A stretch of 64,000 nucleotides of DNA from an uncultured Holophagaceae bacterium. GTDB lineage: Bacteria; Acidobacteriota; Holophagae; Holophagales; Holophagaceae. This document shows, piece by piece, positions 18,429 through 27,102 of the stretch; position 1 is the first letter of the stretch, and each line of letters starts with the position of its first letter. The notes under the pieces were generated by a model. It was not told the origin of the DNA. It saw only the letters and a list, made by a program, of their open reading frames with translations, and ran no database searches. The translations under genes and the position numbers were made by a program. The stretch lies in NCBI GenBank assembly GCA_903937385.1, contig CAIZZF010000008.1, forward strand, positions 310,001 through 374,000, written 5' to 3'.

Positions 18429-18450
18429 TCCGGCTCCTCGGGAGGAAACC

Positions 18451-19023
18451 ATGGCGAGAGCACCCTTCACCGCGAAGTGGGTCCAAGCCGGGGCCAACAT
18501 CTTCCAGTGGGGCAGGAAGGCCGCCTACTGGAAGGGCAAGAAGGGCTGGTGGGCCTCCCGCCAGGACTTCGAAGGCATCAAGGGCCCCTTCCGCACCCCG
18601 GGGTCGGCCCAGAAGTGGGCGGAGGAGCCCTTCCGGGAGAAGCACCGCGAGACCCAGCAGAAGCTGCGCGAGGAGGCCCAACAGGCGCTGGAGGACCGCC
18701 GGGCCAAGCATGCGGCCAAGAAGGTCCATGCCGCGGAGCTGGCCCAGGCCCGGGAGCTCAAGGACCTCGCCACCTGGCAGGGCCTCCCTGCCGAGGCGCG
18801 CATCATCCAGGCCGGGCAGGTCTGGGTATTGAAGGACACCCGCTTCGAGCACCACGAGATCCTGGTGCTGGAGGTAAAGAAGAAGATCGCCGTGGTCCAC
18901 GCCCGCAGTGCCAAGAGCATCCCCTGGAAGGGCCTGAACCGCGAGCCCCGCACCCTCAGCCACCTGCCCCGCCTCTACCGCCTGCTGGGCCACGCCAACG
19001 TGCCCGTCAGCTCCCTGCGCTGA
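18451..19023 (+). CDS. Basic coiled-coil protein of unknown function
   Basis: 190 residues, start ATG 18451 behind GGAGGAAACC. The N-terminal third is Lys/Trp/Arg-rich (VQAGANIFQWGRKAAYWKGK). Residues about 55-115 are a charged helix rich in Glu, Lys, Ala and Gln, probably a coiled coil. The C-terminal about 75 residues look like a small beta domain (AGQVWVLKDTRFEHHEILVL, KKKIAVVHARSAKSIPWKGL). No signal peptide, membrane helix or known motif is seen. The net charge is strongly positive, so nucleic-acid binding is possible but not shown. It has its own AT-rich upstream region. Confidence 0.75.
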   Translation: MARAPFTAKWVQAGANIFQWGRKAAYWKGKKGWWASRQDFEGIKGPFRTPGSAQKWAEEPFREKHRETQQKLREEAQQALEDRRAKHAAKKVHAAELAQARELKDLATWQGLPAEARIIQAGQVWVLKDTRFEHHEILVLEVKKKIAVVHARSAKSIPWKGLNREPRTLSHLPRLYRLLGHANVPVSSLR

Positions 19024-19029
19024 GTTCGT

Positions 19030-19254
19030 TCAGGGCCCCAGCCGCCGAAGCTGGGCGCCGCGGTGCTCATCGTCGCAGGTGAGGACGAAGTCGCCGTGGA
19101 TGCCTGCGGGGGTGACGAAGGCCTTCAGCATCGAGGCGGGGAACCGCACGGTCTCGCCGCTGGTGCTGCGCACGAGGGCCTGCTGGACCATGCCGCGGTA
19201 GTAGTCCAGGTACCGCTCTGCGGAGATGTCGAGGTGGAATTCGTATCGCTTCAT
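19030..19254 (-). CDS. DUF2835-family small protein
   Basis: 74 residues: MKRYEFHLDISAERYLDYYR continues into GMVQQALVRSTSGETVRFPA and VTPAGIHGDFVLTCDDEH. This matches the DUF2835 family known from Pseudomonas and relatives, in which ISAE-YL-YYRG and the FPA-x-L-x-FVT segments are conserved, as I recall it. The family has no established function; a small nucleic-acid-binding or regulatory role is only a guess. It converges with the unknown basic protein (stop codons 6 bp apart). A long reading frame continues far upstream but only this 3' portion is protein-like; the start at 19254 gives the expected family N-terminus. Confidence 0.75.
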   Translation of the reverse strand: MKRYEFHLDISAERYLDYYRGMVQQALVRSTSGETVRFPASMLKAFVTPAGIHGDFVLTCDDEHRGAQLRRLGP

Positions 19255-19407
19255 GGGTTCAGGAGCTTCCTTGCGGATGGATCGCGGCCGGGGGCCAACG
19301 ATGGCAATGGTTATTCCGTTCCAGCTCCTTAGTATTGGCCCTTCCGGCTCCGGCCCCATAATCAGCCTGGTCCGATTCCCCGCATTCCCTTCCTCAGGAG
19401 CCTCTCC

Positions 19408-20799
19408 ATGGGTGCCAGCTTTCACCTGGTGAGTCCAGCCACGCCGCCCCCCCTGGACCCCGGGTTTCGGCCGCCGGTGCTGGCGAACCGGGCCTTCGTG
19501 GCCGAGGCGGTGGCCGCCGGGGGCGTGCCGCTGGTACTGGCCCTGGAGCGCCCAGATGGCGCCCTGTCGCGCTTCGAGACCGTGGTCTTTCCCGAGGGCC
19601 ATCCCCGCTTCGCCGCCAACCTGCCTTACGCCGAGCGGATCTTCAAGTTCCTGCTGTGGCAGCGGGGCGGCTGCCGGACTTACGTGGGAGGTCCCGCCGC
19701 CCTGGCCGACCACCTGCGCTCGGTCTACTCGCCCACCGGGGCCCGGGCCTTCGACTGCCAGTTCATGGGCGAGGACGTCTACGGCCAGCCCTTCGAGGTC
19801 CTGGCCTGCACGCCCGCAGAGGTGCCCCCGGCGCGGGAGCTCGGCCAACCCCTGGGCCGCCACCTGGAGGGCTGCCGCATCGGCTTCGACCTGGGCGCCT
19901 CGGACCGCAAGGTCAGCGCCGTCATCGACGGTGAGGCCGTCTTCAGCGAGGAGGTGGTCTGGTCGCCCCGCCTGCATTCGGACCCCGCCTACCACTACGG
20001 CGAGATCATGCAGGCCCTGCGCACCGCCGCCAGCCACCTGCCCCGGGTGGACGCCATCGGCGGCAGCTCTGCGGGCATCCTGGTGAACAACCAGGTCCGC
20101 ATCGCCAGCCTCTTCCGGGGCATTCCCAAGGAACGCTACGGCGAGATCCGCGACGTCTTCCTGCGCATCCGGGCCGAGCTGGGCGTGCCCCTGGAAGTGG
20201 CCAACGACGGGGATGTCACGGCCCTCGCTGGGGCCATGAGCCTGGGCGAGAACGGCGTCCTCGGCATCGCCCTGGGCTCCAGCGAGGCCGCGGGCTACGT
20301 GAACACCGAAGGCAACCTGCTGGGCTGGCTCAACGAGCTGGCCTTCGCCCCCGTGGACTACAGCCCCGACGCCCCCGTGGACGAGTGGAGCGGCGACCGC
20401 GGCGCCGGGGCCCTCTACTTCAGCCAGCAGTGCGTGTTCCGGCTGTCCCCGGCTGCGGGCATCGAGCTGCCCGTCGGGGTACCCGACGCCGAGCGCCTGA
20501 AGGCCGTCCAGGACCTGCTGGAGGCCGGGCATCCCGGGGCCCAGCAGATCTGGGAGACCATGGGCGTCTACCTGGGCTACGCCATCGCCCACTACGCGGA
20601 CTTCTACGAGATCCGCCACCTGCTGCTCCTTGGGCGCTGCACCAGCGGCCGGGGCGGGGGGCTGCTCCTGGGCGGCGCCCTGGGCCTGCTGCGGCGCGAG
20701 TTCCCGGAGCTGGCGCACCTGCAGATCCAGCTGCCGGACGAGCGCAGCCGCCGGGTCGGCCAGAGCATCGCGGCGGCCAGCCTGCCGCCTCTGCCTTGA
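19408..20799 (+). CDS. ROK-family sugar-kinase-like protein with N-terminal extension
   Basis: 463 residues, longer than the usual about 300-residue ROK kinase. An N-terminal block of about 150 residues of unknown fold comes first. Then IGFDLGASDRKVSAVI (158-173) forms the ATP-binding phosphate loop of ROK/actin-like kinases, IGGSSAGILVNNQV follows, and VANDGDVTALAG supplies Asp267 as probable catalytic base. GRCTSGRGGGLLLGGA near the C-terminus resembles the adenosine motif. The zinc-binding CxCG motif of many ROK proteins is absent. The gene is followed after 8 bp by a PIG-L-type deacetylase, so an N-acetylated sugar such as GlcNAc is a sensible substrate guess. SD AGGAG precedes ATG 19408. 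Confidence 0.78.
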   Translation: MGASFHLVSPATPPPLDPGFRPPVLANRAFVAEAVAAGGVPLVLALERPDGALSRFETVVFPEGHPRFAANLPYAERIFKFLLWQRGGCRTYVGGPAALADHLRSVYSPTGARAFDCQFMGEDVYGQPFEVLACTPAEVPPARELGQPLGRHLEGCRIGFDLGASDRKVSAVIDGEAVFSEEVVWSPRLHSDPAYHYGEIMQALRTAASHLPRVDAIGGSSAGILVNNQVRIASLFRGIPKERYGEIRDVFLRIRAELGVPLEVANDGDVTALAGAMSLGENGVLGIALGSSEAAGYVNTEGNLLGWLNELAFAPVDYSPDAPVDEWSGDRGAGALYFSQQCVFRLSPAAGIELPVGVPDAERLKAVQDLLEAGHPGAQQIWETMGVYLGYAIAHYADFYEIRHLLLLGRCTSGRGGGLLLGGALGLLRREFPELAHLQIQLPDERSRRVGQSIAAASLPPLP

Positions 20800-20807
20800 G
20801 GGACCCC

Positions 20808-21656
20808 ATGCGCTTCCAGCTCCCCACCGCAGACCTCTTCGTGCCCGATGGCGCGGACCCCAGCACGGCCCTGGCGCGCACGACGCACCTGGCCGTCGGC
20901 GCCCACCAGGACGACCTGGAGATCATGGCCTTCCACGGCATCGAGGCCTGCTACCAGCGCGACGATGCCTGGTTCCTGGGCACGGTGGTGACCGATGGCG
21001 GCGGCTCGGCCCGGGACGGCCGCTACCGGGACTGCACCGACGAGCAGATGAAGGGCATCCGGCGCGAGGAGCAGCGGGCCGCGGCCCGGCTCGGGCAGTT
21101 CGGCGCCTGCGTCCAGCTGGACTACCCCAGCGCCGCCGTGAAGGGCGCGGACCCCCGGCCTGCGGCCGATCTCACGGCCCTGCTGGCGGAAGCACGGCCC
21201 CAAGTGGTCTACACCCACAACCTGGCCGACAAGCACGACACCCACGTGGCCGTGGCCCTGCGGGTGATCGCCGCCCTCCGCAGCCTGCCCCCTGCCCAGC
21301 GGCCGGCGCGCCTGCTCGGCTGCGAGGTCTGGCGCGACCTGGACTGGCTGCCGGACGGCGACAAGGTGGCCCTGGACGTCAGCGCCCGAGAGGATCTGCA
21401 GGCGGCCCTGCTCGCCGTGTTCGACAGCCAGATCGCGGGAGGCAAGCGCTACGATCTGGCCACCCTCGGCCGCCGCAAGGCTCACGCCACCTACCACGCC
21501 AGCCATGGCCTGGATGCCACCACAGGCCTGACCTTCGCCATGGACCTGACGCCGCTGCTGCAGGACGACACCCTGGATCCGGTGGCCTTCGGTCTGGCCT
21601 TCCTGGCGCGGTTTCACGAGGAGGTCGCAGACCGGCTGGGGCGCCTGAGGCCTTGA
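20808..21656 (+). CDS. PIG-L/LmbE-family deacetylase
   Basis: 282 residues. The metal-binding motif AHQDDLEIM (32-40) corresponds to AHPDDE of PIG-L/LmbE/BshB N-acetyl-sugar deacetylases; the third ligand is in THNLADKHDTHVAV. The usual Pro is Gln here, but the two Asp residues and the His ligands are kept. These zinc hydrolases remove acetyl groups from N-acetylglucosaminyl compounds. The gene begins 8 bp after the ROK-like kinase and is surely co-transcribed, suggesting a two-step amino-sugar salvage route. The ATG at 20808 follows TTGAGGGACCCC, where GAGGG is a reasonable SD. It is cytoplasmic; no signal peptide is seen. Confidence 0.85.
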   Translation: MRFQLPTADLFVPDGADPSTALARTTHLAVGAHQDDLEIMAFHGIEACYQRDDAWFLGTVVTDGGGSARDGRYRDCTDEQMKGIRREEQRAAARLGQFGACVQLDYPSAAVKGADPRPAADLTALLAEARPQVVYTHNLADKHDTHVAVALRVIAALRSLPPAQRPARLLGCEVWRDLDWLPDGDKVALDVSAREDLQAALLAVFDSQIAGGKRYDLATLGRRKAHATYHASHGLDATTGLTFAMDLTPLLQDDTLDPVAFGLAFLARFHEEVADRLGRLRP

Positions 21657-21899
21657 CAGTCTGTAAATGCCATTCTGAAGTTTTGGCAGGAATGCCGGAA
21701 ATTTAGTGCTTCAGGTCACCTATTGAGTGTCTGACCGTGCCCGGGCGGGCCGCTGGAGCTAGAGTCATGTCGTCCTGTTTTCGGCCCTTGAAGCATACCG
21801 CCGCAGCCTTGGGACGGGCTCCCCGGCGACCCCCTCTCGACCTCCGTTGCCATCCGGGCTTCCGCCCCTCTTTCTCAAACCCCATCCCCTGGAGAACCC

Positions 21900-23249
21900 A
21901 TGAGCCAGTACGTCAATGAAGTCCTTGAAGGCCTGAAGAAGAAGGCCCCCTGGGAGACCCTCTTCATCCAGGCCGCCACCGAGATCCTGCACTCCCTGGA
22001 CCCGGTCCTCGAGAAGGAACCCAAGTACAAGAAGCACGCCATCCTGGAGCGGGTGGTGGAGCCCGAGCGCGTCATCGGCTTCCGCGTGCCCTGGGTGGAC
22101 GACAAGGGCATGATCCGCATCAATCCAGGCTGGCGCGTGCAGTTCAACAGCGCCATCGGCCCCTACAAGGGCGGCATCCGCTTCCACCCCAACGTCACCC
22201 TCGACACCCTGAAGTTCCTGGGCTTCGAGCAGATCTTCAAGAACAGCCTGACCGGCCTGCCCATGGGCGGCGGCAAGGGTGGCTCCAACTTTGATCCCAA
22301 CGGCAAGTCCGACGCGGAAGTCATGCGCTTCTGCCAATCCTTCATGATGGAACTGTTCCGCCACATCGGCCCCAACACCGACGTGCCCGCGGGCGACATC
22401 GGCGTGGGCGGCCGTGAGGTCGGCTACCTGTTCGGGATGTACAAGAAGCTGGCCAACGAGTTCACGGGCGTGCTCACGGGCAAGGGCCAGTACTGGGGCG
22501 GCAGCCTCGTGCGGCCGGAAGCCACGGGCTTCGGCGTGGTCTACTTCGCCGAGGAGATGCTGAAGCTCAAGGGCGACAGCTTCCAGGGCAAGAAGGTCGC
22601 CGTCTCCGGCTTCGGCAACGTGGCCTGGGGCGCGGTCACCAAGGCCACCCAACTGGGCGCCAAGGTGGTCACCATCTCCGGCCCCGACGGCTACATCTAC
22701 GACGCCGACGGCATCTCCGGCGAGAAGATCGCCTACATGGAGGAGATGCTCCGCACTGACCGCATGTCCGTGGCCCCCTTCGCCCAGAAGTTCAAGACCG
22801 CCCAGTTCCTCGCGGGCAAGCGCCCCTGGGAGCAGGTGGTGGACGTGGCCCTGCCCTGCGCCATCCAGAACGAGCTCAACCTGGACGAGGCCAAGGCCCT
22901 GCTGGCCTGCGGCTGCAAGGCCGTGGTCGAGGGCGCCAACATGCCCAGCACCCTGGACGCCGTGGAGTTCTTCCAGGCCAACACAGACAAGATCCTCTAC
23001 GCGCCCGGCAAGGCCTCCAACGCCGGCGGCGTGGCCACCTCGGGCCTCGAGATGTCCCAGAACTCCATGCGCCTGGGCTGGACTGCCCAGGAAGTGGACG
23101 CCCGCCTGCACCAGATCATGATCAACATCCACCAGTCCTGCGTGTCTGCCGCCGACCGCTTCGGCACCCCCGGCAACTACGTGAATGGCGCGAACATCGC
23201 CGGCTTCCTCAAGGTCGCCGACTCCATGATCGACCAGGGGCTGGTGTAA
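21900..23249 (+). CDS. gdhA: Glutamate dehydrogenase, NADP-specific type
   Basis: 449 residues, typical of hexameric small GDH. Interconverts glutamate with 2-oxoglutarate and ammonia. The glutamate-binding and catalytic segments are intact: GPYKGGIRFHP, LPMGGGKGGSNFDP with catalytic Lys126, and VPAGDIGVGGRE with Asp166. The Rossmann domain begins KKVAVSGFGNVAWGA. Overall sequence resembles the NADP-dependent assimilatory enzymes of enterobacteria. Cofactor choice is inferred from overall similarity, not from a tested residue. GGAG lies 6 bp before ATG 21900. A 243-bp leader without a gene precedes it, and a perfect long inverted repeat follows the stop, so it is probably a monocistronic unit. 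Confidence 0.95.
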   Translation: MSQYVNEVLEGLKKKAPWETLFIQAATEILHSLDPVLEKEPKYKKHAILERVVEPERVIGFRVPWVDDKGMIRINPGWRVQFNSAIGPYKGGIRFHPNVTLDTLKFLGFEQIFKNSLTGLPMGGGKGGSNFDPNGKSDAEVMRFCQSFMMELFRHIGPNTDVPAGDIGVGGREVGYLFGMYKKLANEFTGVLTGKGQYWGGSLVRPEATGFGVVYFAEEMLKLKGDSFQGKKVAVSGFGNVAWGAVTKATQLGAKVVTISGPDGYIYDADGISGEKIAYMEEMLRTDRMSVAPFAQKFKTAQFLAGKRPWEQVVDVALPCAIQNELNLDEAKALLACGCKAVVEGANMPSTLDAVEFFQANTDKILYAPGKASNAGGVATSGLEMSQNSMRLGWTAQEVDARLHQIMINIHQSCVSAADRFGTPGNYVNGANIAGFLKVADSMIDQGLV

Positions 23250-23268
23250 TCGCTTCAGCTTTTCCCAA

Positions 23269-23310
23269 GGCATGAAATGAGGGGCCGCACGCGGCCCCTC
23301 ATTTCATGCC
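23269..23310. terminator. Long perfect palindrome, probable terminator after gdhA
   Basis: A 20-bp arm (23269-23288, GGCATGAAATGAGGGGCCGC) is followed after AC by its exact complement (23291-23310). It starts 20 bp after the gdhA stop. There is no clear T-tract, so it could act as a terminator, an mRNA-stabilising 3' hairpin, or a protein-binding palindrome. The next gene starts only 36 bp later. Confidence 0.65.
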
Positions 23311-23345
23311 CGGGGAAGTAAACTTCGTAAGAGCCGAGGCCCCCT

Positions 23346-26300
23346 GTGATCAACCGCGAGTTCAACGAGATCTTCCGGAAGTACGCCTCGGACAAGGAGG
23401 TCTTCCACGACCTCATGCCCCTCCGCACCCGCGAGATCCTGCTGGTGGCGCCGCCCTTCGACGCCTTCACACTGGAGCAGGACGGGCTGCTGACAGAGAT
23501 CCTCTTCGACGGCTACTACCAGCTCAACATGAGCAACCCGCCCCGAGTGACCAACGTCTCCACGGTGGAAGAGGCCCTGAAGAAGTGCGCCGCCCGCCAC
23601 TTCGACATGATCATCGTCATGAGCCGCCTGGGCCAAGGCGGGCATGTGGAGCTGTCCAAGGCCCTGCGGAAGTCCGGGCCCCAGGTGCCGATCTACCTGC
23701 TGCTCAACGACAACGTGGAGGTGGGCTCCCTGGACCGGCGCCGGGTGGAGCTGCTGCGGCACTACGACCAGATCTTCGTGTGGAACGGCAACCCCGAGAT
23801 CTTCATGGCCATGGTCAAGTTCATGGAGGACCGGGCCAACGTCGAGAACGACACGGCCGTGGGCCTCACCCGGGTGATCCTCCTGGTGGAGGACAGCATC
23901 CGTTACTACTCGCGGTACCTGCCCATCCTCTACGCCGAGATCCTGAAGCAGACCACCCGGCAGGCCAAGGAGCAGAGCGTCGATGGCATGACGCGCACCC
24001 TCTCCATGCGGGTCCGACCCAAGGTGATCCTCGCCACCACCTACGAGGAGGCCATCGCCTTCAGTGACCGCTACCAGGACTTCCTGCTCTGCGTCATCTC
24101 GGACCGCAAGTTCCCGAAGGACGGCGTCATGGACCGGGAGGCGGGCATCAAGCTCCTGAAGGCCGTGAAGGACCGCAACCCCTACCTGCCCACCCTGCTG
24201 CAGTCCTCGGATCCCTTCAAGGAGTCCTGGGCCACGGCCATCCAGAGCGGCTTCCTGAACAAGAACTCCTACACCCTGGGCGCGGAGCTCTCCAACTTCT
24301 TCCACGTGAACCTGGGCTTCGGCGACTTCATCTTCCGGGACGAGGCGGGCATGGAGATCGACCGCGCCTCCAACATGGTGGACCTCCAGGCCAAGCTCCG
24401 GACGGTCCCTGCCGAGTCGCTGGTCTACCACGCCTCCCGCAACCACTTCTCCGCCTGGATCATGGCCCGCGGTGAGGTCCAGGTGGCCAAGGTGCTGTCG
24501 AAGTTCCGCATCACGGACTACCAGGATCCGGAGGATCTGCGCGCGTTTCTGATCGACGTGGGCGAGTACGTGCAGCGCATGAAGACCCTGGGCAAGGTGC
24601 TGCCCCTCACGGAATCCACGCCCCGGGACGAGCCCAACATCCTGCGCCTGGCCCCGGGCTCCATGGGCGGCAAGGGACGCGGCGTCGCCTTCATCCACTC
24701 CCTGCTCTCCCGCATGGATCTGGAAAACCTGGTGCCCGAGGCGAACATCCGCATCCCCCGCTCCGCGATCATCGGCACGGAGGAGTTCAACTCCTTCATC
24801 ACCCGCCACGGCCTGCGGGCGATGCTCCAAAACGATGTGGACGACGACGCCATCAAGCGGCGCTTCCTCATGGGCTCGCTGTCGCCGGAGCTCACGGCCA
24901 AGCTGCGCCTCTTCCTGGCCAAGCACGCGAAGGTGCCCCTGGCCGTGCGCTCCTCGGGCCTGCTGGAGGACGCCCTCTCGCACCCCTTCGCGGGCCTCTA
25001 CAGCACCTTCTTCCTGCCCAACAACGATCCTGATCCCGGCGTCCGCGAGGCCCAGCTCACGGAGGCCATCAAGCTGGTCTATGCCTCGGTGTATTCGAAA
25101 GCCTCCCGCGCCTACTTCCAGGCCATCGACTACAAGATCGAGGAAGAGCAGATGGCCATCCTCATCCAGGACGTCTCCGGGCGGCGCTTCGGCGATCACT
25201 TCTATCCGCACATCTCGGGCGTCGCCCAGTCCTTCAACTACTACCCCGTGGCCTACACCCAGCCCCAGGACGGGATCGCGAACATCGCCGTGGGCCTCGG
25301 GAAGTACGTGGTCGAGGGCGGCAAGGCCTTCCGCTTCGCGCCGCCCTACCCCGAGATGGACATCCTCACGCCCAAGGAGCAGCTGCGCACCACCCAGAAG
25401 CAGTTCTACGCCCTGGACATGAGCCACTCCTCCGTGGACCTCTACGCCGGCGAGGACACCACCCTGGTGAGCCTGGACATTGCCCGGGCCGAGAAGGACG
25501 GCGCCCTCTGGCACTGCGCCTCGGTGTGGGACGCCAACGACGACCGCATCCGCGACGGCCTGGACCACCCGGGGCCGCGCATCGTGAACTTCCGCAACAT
25601 CCTCAAGTACGACCAGTTCCCCCTCGCCAAGGTGCTCCAGCACCTGCTCGAGCTGATCCGCGAGGCCATGGAGACCCCGGTGGAGATCGAGTTCGCCGTC
25701 AACCTCGACAAGGATCCCGAGAACGGCAAGCCCACCTTCAACCTGCTGCAGATCAAGCACCAGCTCATCGACAACGTCGAGGTGAACCTGGCCCCCGAGG
25801 ACCTCGATCCCGAGAACCTCTTCCTCTTCTCCGAGCGCTGTGTCGGCAACGGCGTGGTGGAAGGCCTGCGCGACATCGTCTGGGTGGACCCCGACGCCTT
25901 CGACAAGTTCGAGACCACGGCCCTCGCCGCGGAGCTGGAAAAGCTGAACGACACCTTCCGCACTGCGGGCGGGAAGTACGTGCTGCTGGGCCCGGGCCGC
26001 TGGGGCAGCACCGACCGGCACCTGGGCATCCCCATCGCCTGGTCCATGATCTCCTGCGCCCAGGTGATCGTGGAATACGCCATGGAGAACTTCCAGGCCG
26101 ATGCCTCCCTGGGCTCGCACTTCTTCCACAACGTGACCTCGCTGAACATCGGCTACTTCACCGTGCCCTACCCCCGGGGCACCGCCCGCCTGGACTGGGA
26201 CTGGCTCCGGCAGCAGCCCGAGGTCTGGCGCTCGGGCAGCCTGGTGCATACCCGGGTGGAGGCGCCGGTCCACATCGTCATGGACGGCCGACGCAGCGCC

Positions 26301-26360
26301 TCGGCCATCTTCAAGGAGACCCCGCCCCCGCCTCCGCCCGAGCCGGAGGAGTTTCAGTAG
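23346..26360 (+). CDS. PEP/pyruvate-binding-domain protein with tandem receiver-like N-terminus
   Basis: 1004 residues from GTG 23346. Residues about 28-160 form a receiver-like domain whose phospho-acceptor position is not Asp (MIIVMSRLG). Residues about 176-310 form a second receiver-like domain that keeps the acidic pocket (LLVEDS, Asp183) and an acceptor candidate Asp253 in ISDRKFP. From about 435 on is the nucleotide-binding half of PEP synthase/PPDK: GSMGGKGRGVAFI, then PLAVRSSGLLEDALSHPFAG and a C-terminal GPGRWGSTDRHLG. The swivelling phospho-His domain and the PEP-binding TIM barrel of true PEP synthase are missing. Proteins of this build occur in Bacteroidetes and relatives and lack a known function. 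A poly-Pro tail ends the chain. A regulated ATP-dependent phosphotransferase is my inference. Confidence 0.85.
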   Translation: MINREFNEIFRKYASDKEVFHDLMPLRTREILLVAPPFDAFTLEQDGLLTEILFDGYYQLNMSNPPRVTNVSTVEEALKKCAARHFDMIIVMSRLGQGGHVELSKALRKSGPQVPIYLLLNDNVEVGSLDRRRVELLRHYDQIFVWNGNPEIFMAMVKFMEDRANVENDTAVGLTRVILLVEDSIRYYSRYLPILYAEILKQTTRQAKEQSVDGMTRTLSMRVRPKVILATTYEEAIAFSDRYQDFLLCVISDRKFPKDGVMDREAGIKLLKAVKDRNPYLPTLLQSSDPFKESWATAIQSGFLNKNSYTLGAELSNFFHVNLGFGDFIFRDEAGMEIDRASNMVDLQAKLRTVPAESLVYHASRNHFSAWIMARGEVQVAKVLSKFRITDYQDPEDLRAFLIDVGEYVQRMKTLGKVLPLTESTPRDEPNILRLAPGSMGGKGRGVAFIHSLLSRMDLENLVPEANIRIPRSAIIGTEEFNSFITRHGLRAMLQNDVDDDAIKRRFLMGSLSPELTAKLRLFLAKHAKVPLAVRSSGLLEDALSHPFAGLYSTFFLPNNDPDPGVREAQLTEAIKLVYASVYSKASRAYFQAIDYKIEEEQMAILIQDVSGRRFGDHFYPHISGVAQSFNYYPVAYTQPQDGIANIAVGLGKYVVEGGKAFRFAPPYPEMDILTPKEQLRTTQKQFYALDMSHSSVDLYAGEDTTLVSLDIARAEKDGALWHCASVWDANDDRIRDGLDHPGPRIVNFRNILKYDQFPLAKVLQHLLELIREAMETPVEIEFAVNLDKDPENGKPTFNLLQIKHQLIDNVEVNLAPEDLDPENLFLFSERCVGNGVVEGLRDIVWVDPDAFDKFETTALAAELEKLNDTFRTAGGKYVLLGPGRWGSTDRHLGIPIAWSMISCAQVIVEYAMENFQADASLGSHFFHNVTSLNIGYFTVPYPRGTARLDWDWLRQQPEVWRSGSLVHTRVEAPVHIVMDGRRSASAIFKETPPPPPPEPEEFQ

Positions 26361-26426
26361 ACCGCTGGTCCGGCCGGGGCGCCCGGCCGCTTCCGGCTTC
26401 CGTTAAAGTGGGAGAGGGGGGGCACC

Positions 26427-27041
26427 TTGATCGACCATCCAGGGAACGTGTTCGTGGTCTCGGCGCCTTCGGGAGCCGGCAAGTCCACCCTCACCCAGCG
26501 GTTGGTGCGGACCGTGCCGGACCTGATCTTCTCGATCTCCTTCACCACCCGGAAGCCCCGCCCCGGCGAGGTGGACGGCCGGGACTACTTCTACATCGAC
26601 GATGCCCGCTTCGACGCCATGGTGCAGGAGGGCGGCTTCGTGGAGTGGGTGCAGGTCTACGGGCATCGCTACGGCACCGGCAAGGACTGGCTGAACGGCA
26701 TGCTGGCCACCGGGCGGGACGTGCTGCTCGACATCGAGACCACCGGCGCCCGGAACCTTCGGCAGGCCATCCCCGACGCCCGCATGATCTTCATCCTGCC
26801 CCCCTCGGCGGCCTCCCTGGAGGACCGCCTCCGCAGCCGCGGCAAGGACTCGGACGAGCAGATCCGCATCCGCATGGAGCACGCCCGCCACGAGATGGAG
26901 TGCTACCCGGCCTACGACTACCTTGTCATGAATGATGACCTGGAGAGCGCCTACCACCAGTTCGAGGCCATCATCCTCGCCACCCGGGCCACCCGGGAGC
27001 GCATGGCAACCGCCGCCCGGACCATCCTCGAGGGCTTTTAA
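26427..27041 (+). CDS. gmk: Guanylate kinase
   Basis: 204 residues, normal length. Phosphorylates GMP to GDP with ATP. The P-loop SAPSGAGKST is near residues 12-21, followed by ISFTTRKPRPGEVDGRDYFYI, the GMP-binding segment, and later RNLRQAIPDARMIFILPPS. The start is a TTG at 26427 preceded by a strong GGGAGAGGGGGG purine run; no ATG in frame fits. In many bacteria gmk lies beside rpoZ or priA, but neither is here. It is the second gene of a plus-strand set and lies 61 bp before the S41 protease. Confidence 0.95.
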   Translation: MIDHPGNVFVVSAPSGAGKSTLTQRLVRTVPDLIFSISFTTRKPRPGEVDGRDYFYIDDARFDAMVQEGGFVEWVQVYGHRYGTGKDWLNGMLATGRDVLLDIETTGARNLRQAIPDARMIFILPPSAASLEDRLRSRGKDSDEQIRIRMEHARHEMECYPAYDYLVMNDDLESAYHQFEAIILATRATRERMATAARTILEGF

Positions 27042-27102
27042 CAAGGAGGCGCCTCGCCCCGGGGGCACCCCCGGCGTATCCTTGTAGGACTCGAGGAGTC
27101 TC

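Noticed and set aside
23304-26273. 989-codon frame on the minus strand opposite the receiver/PEP protein
   Set aside because: Composition dominated by Val, Gly, His and Leu with no motif; it mirrors the codon pattern of the real gene.
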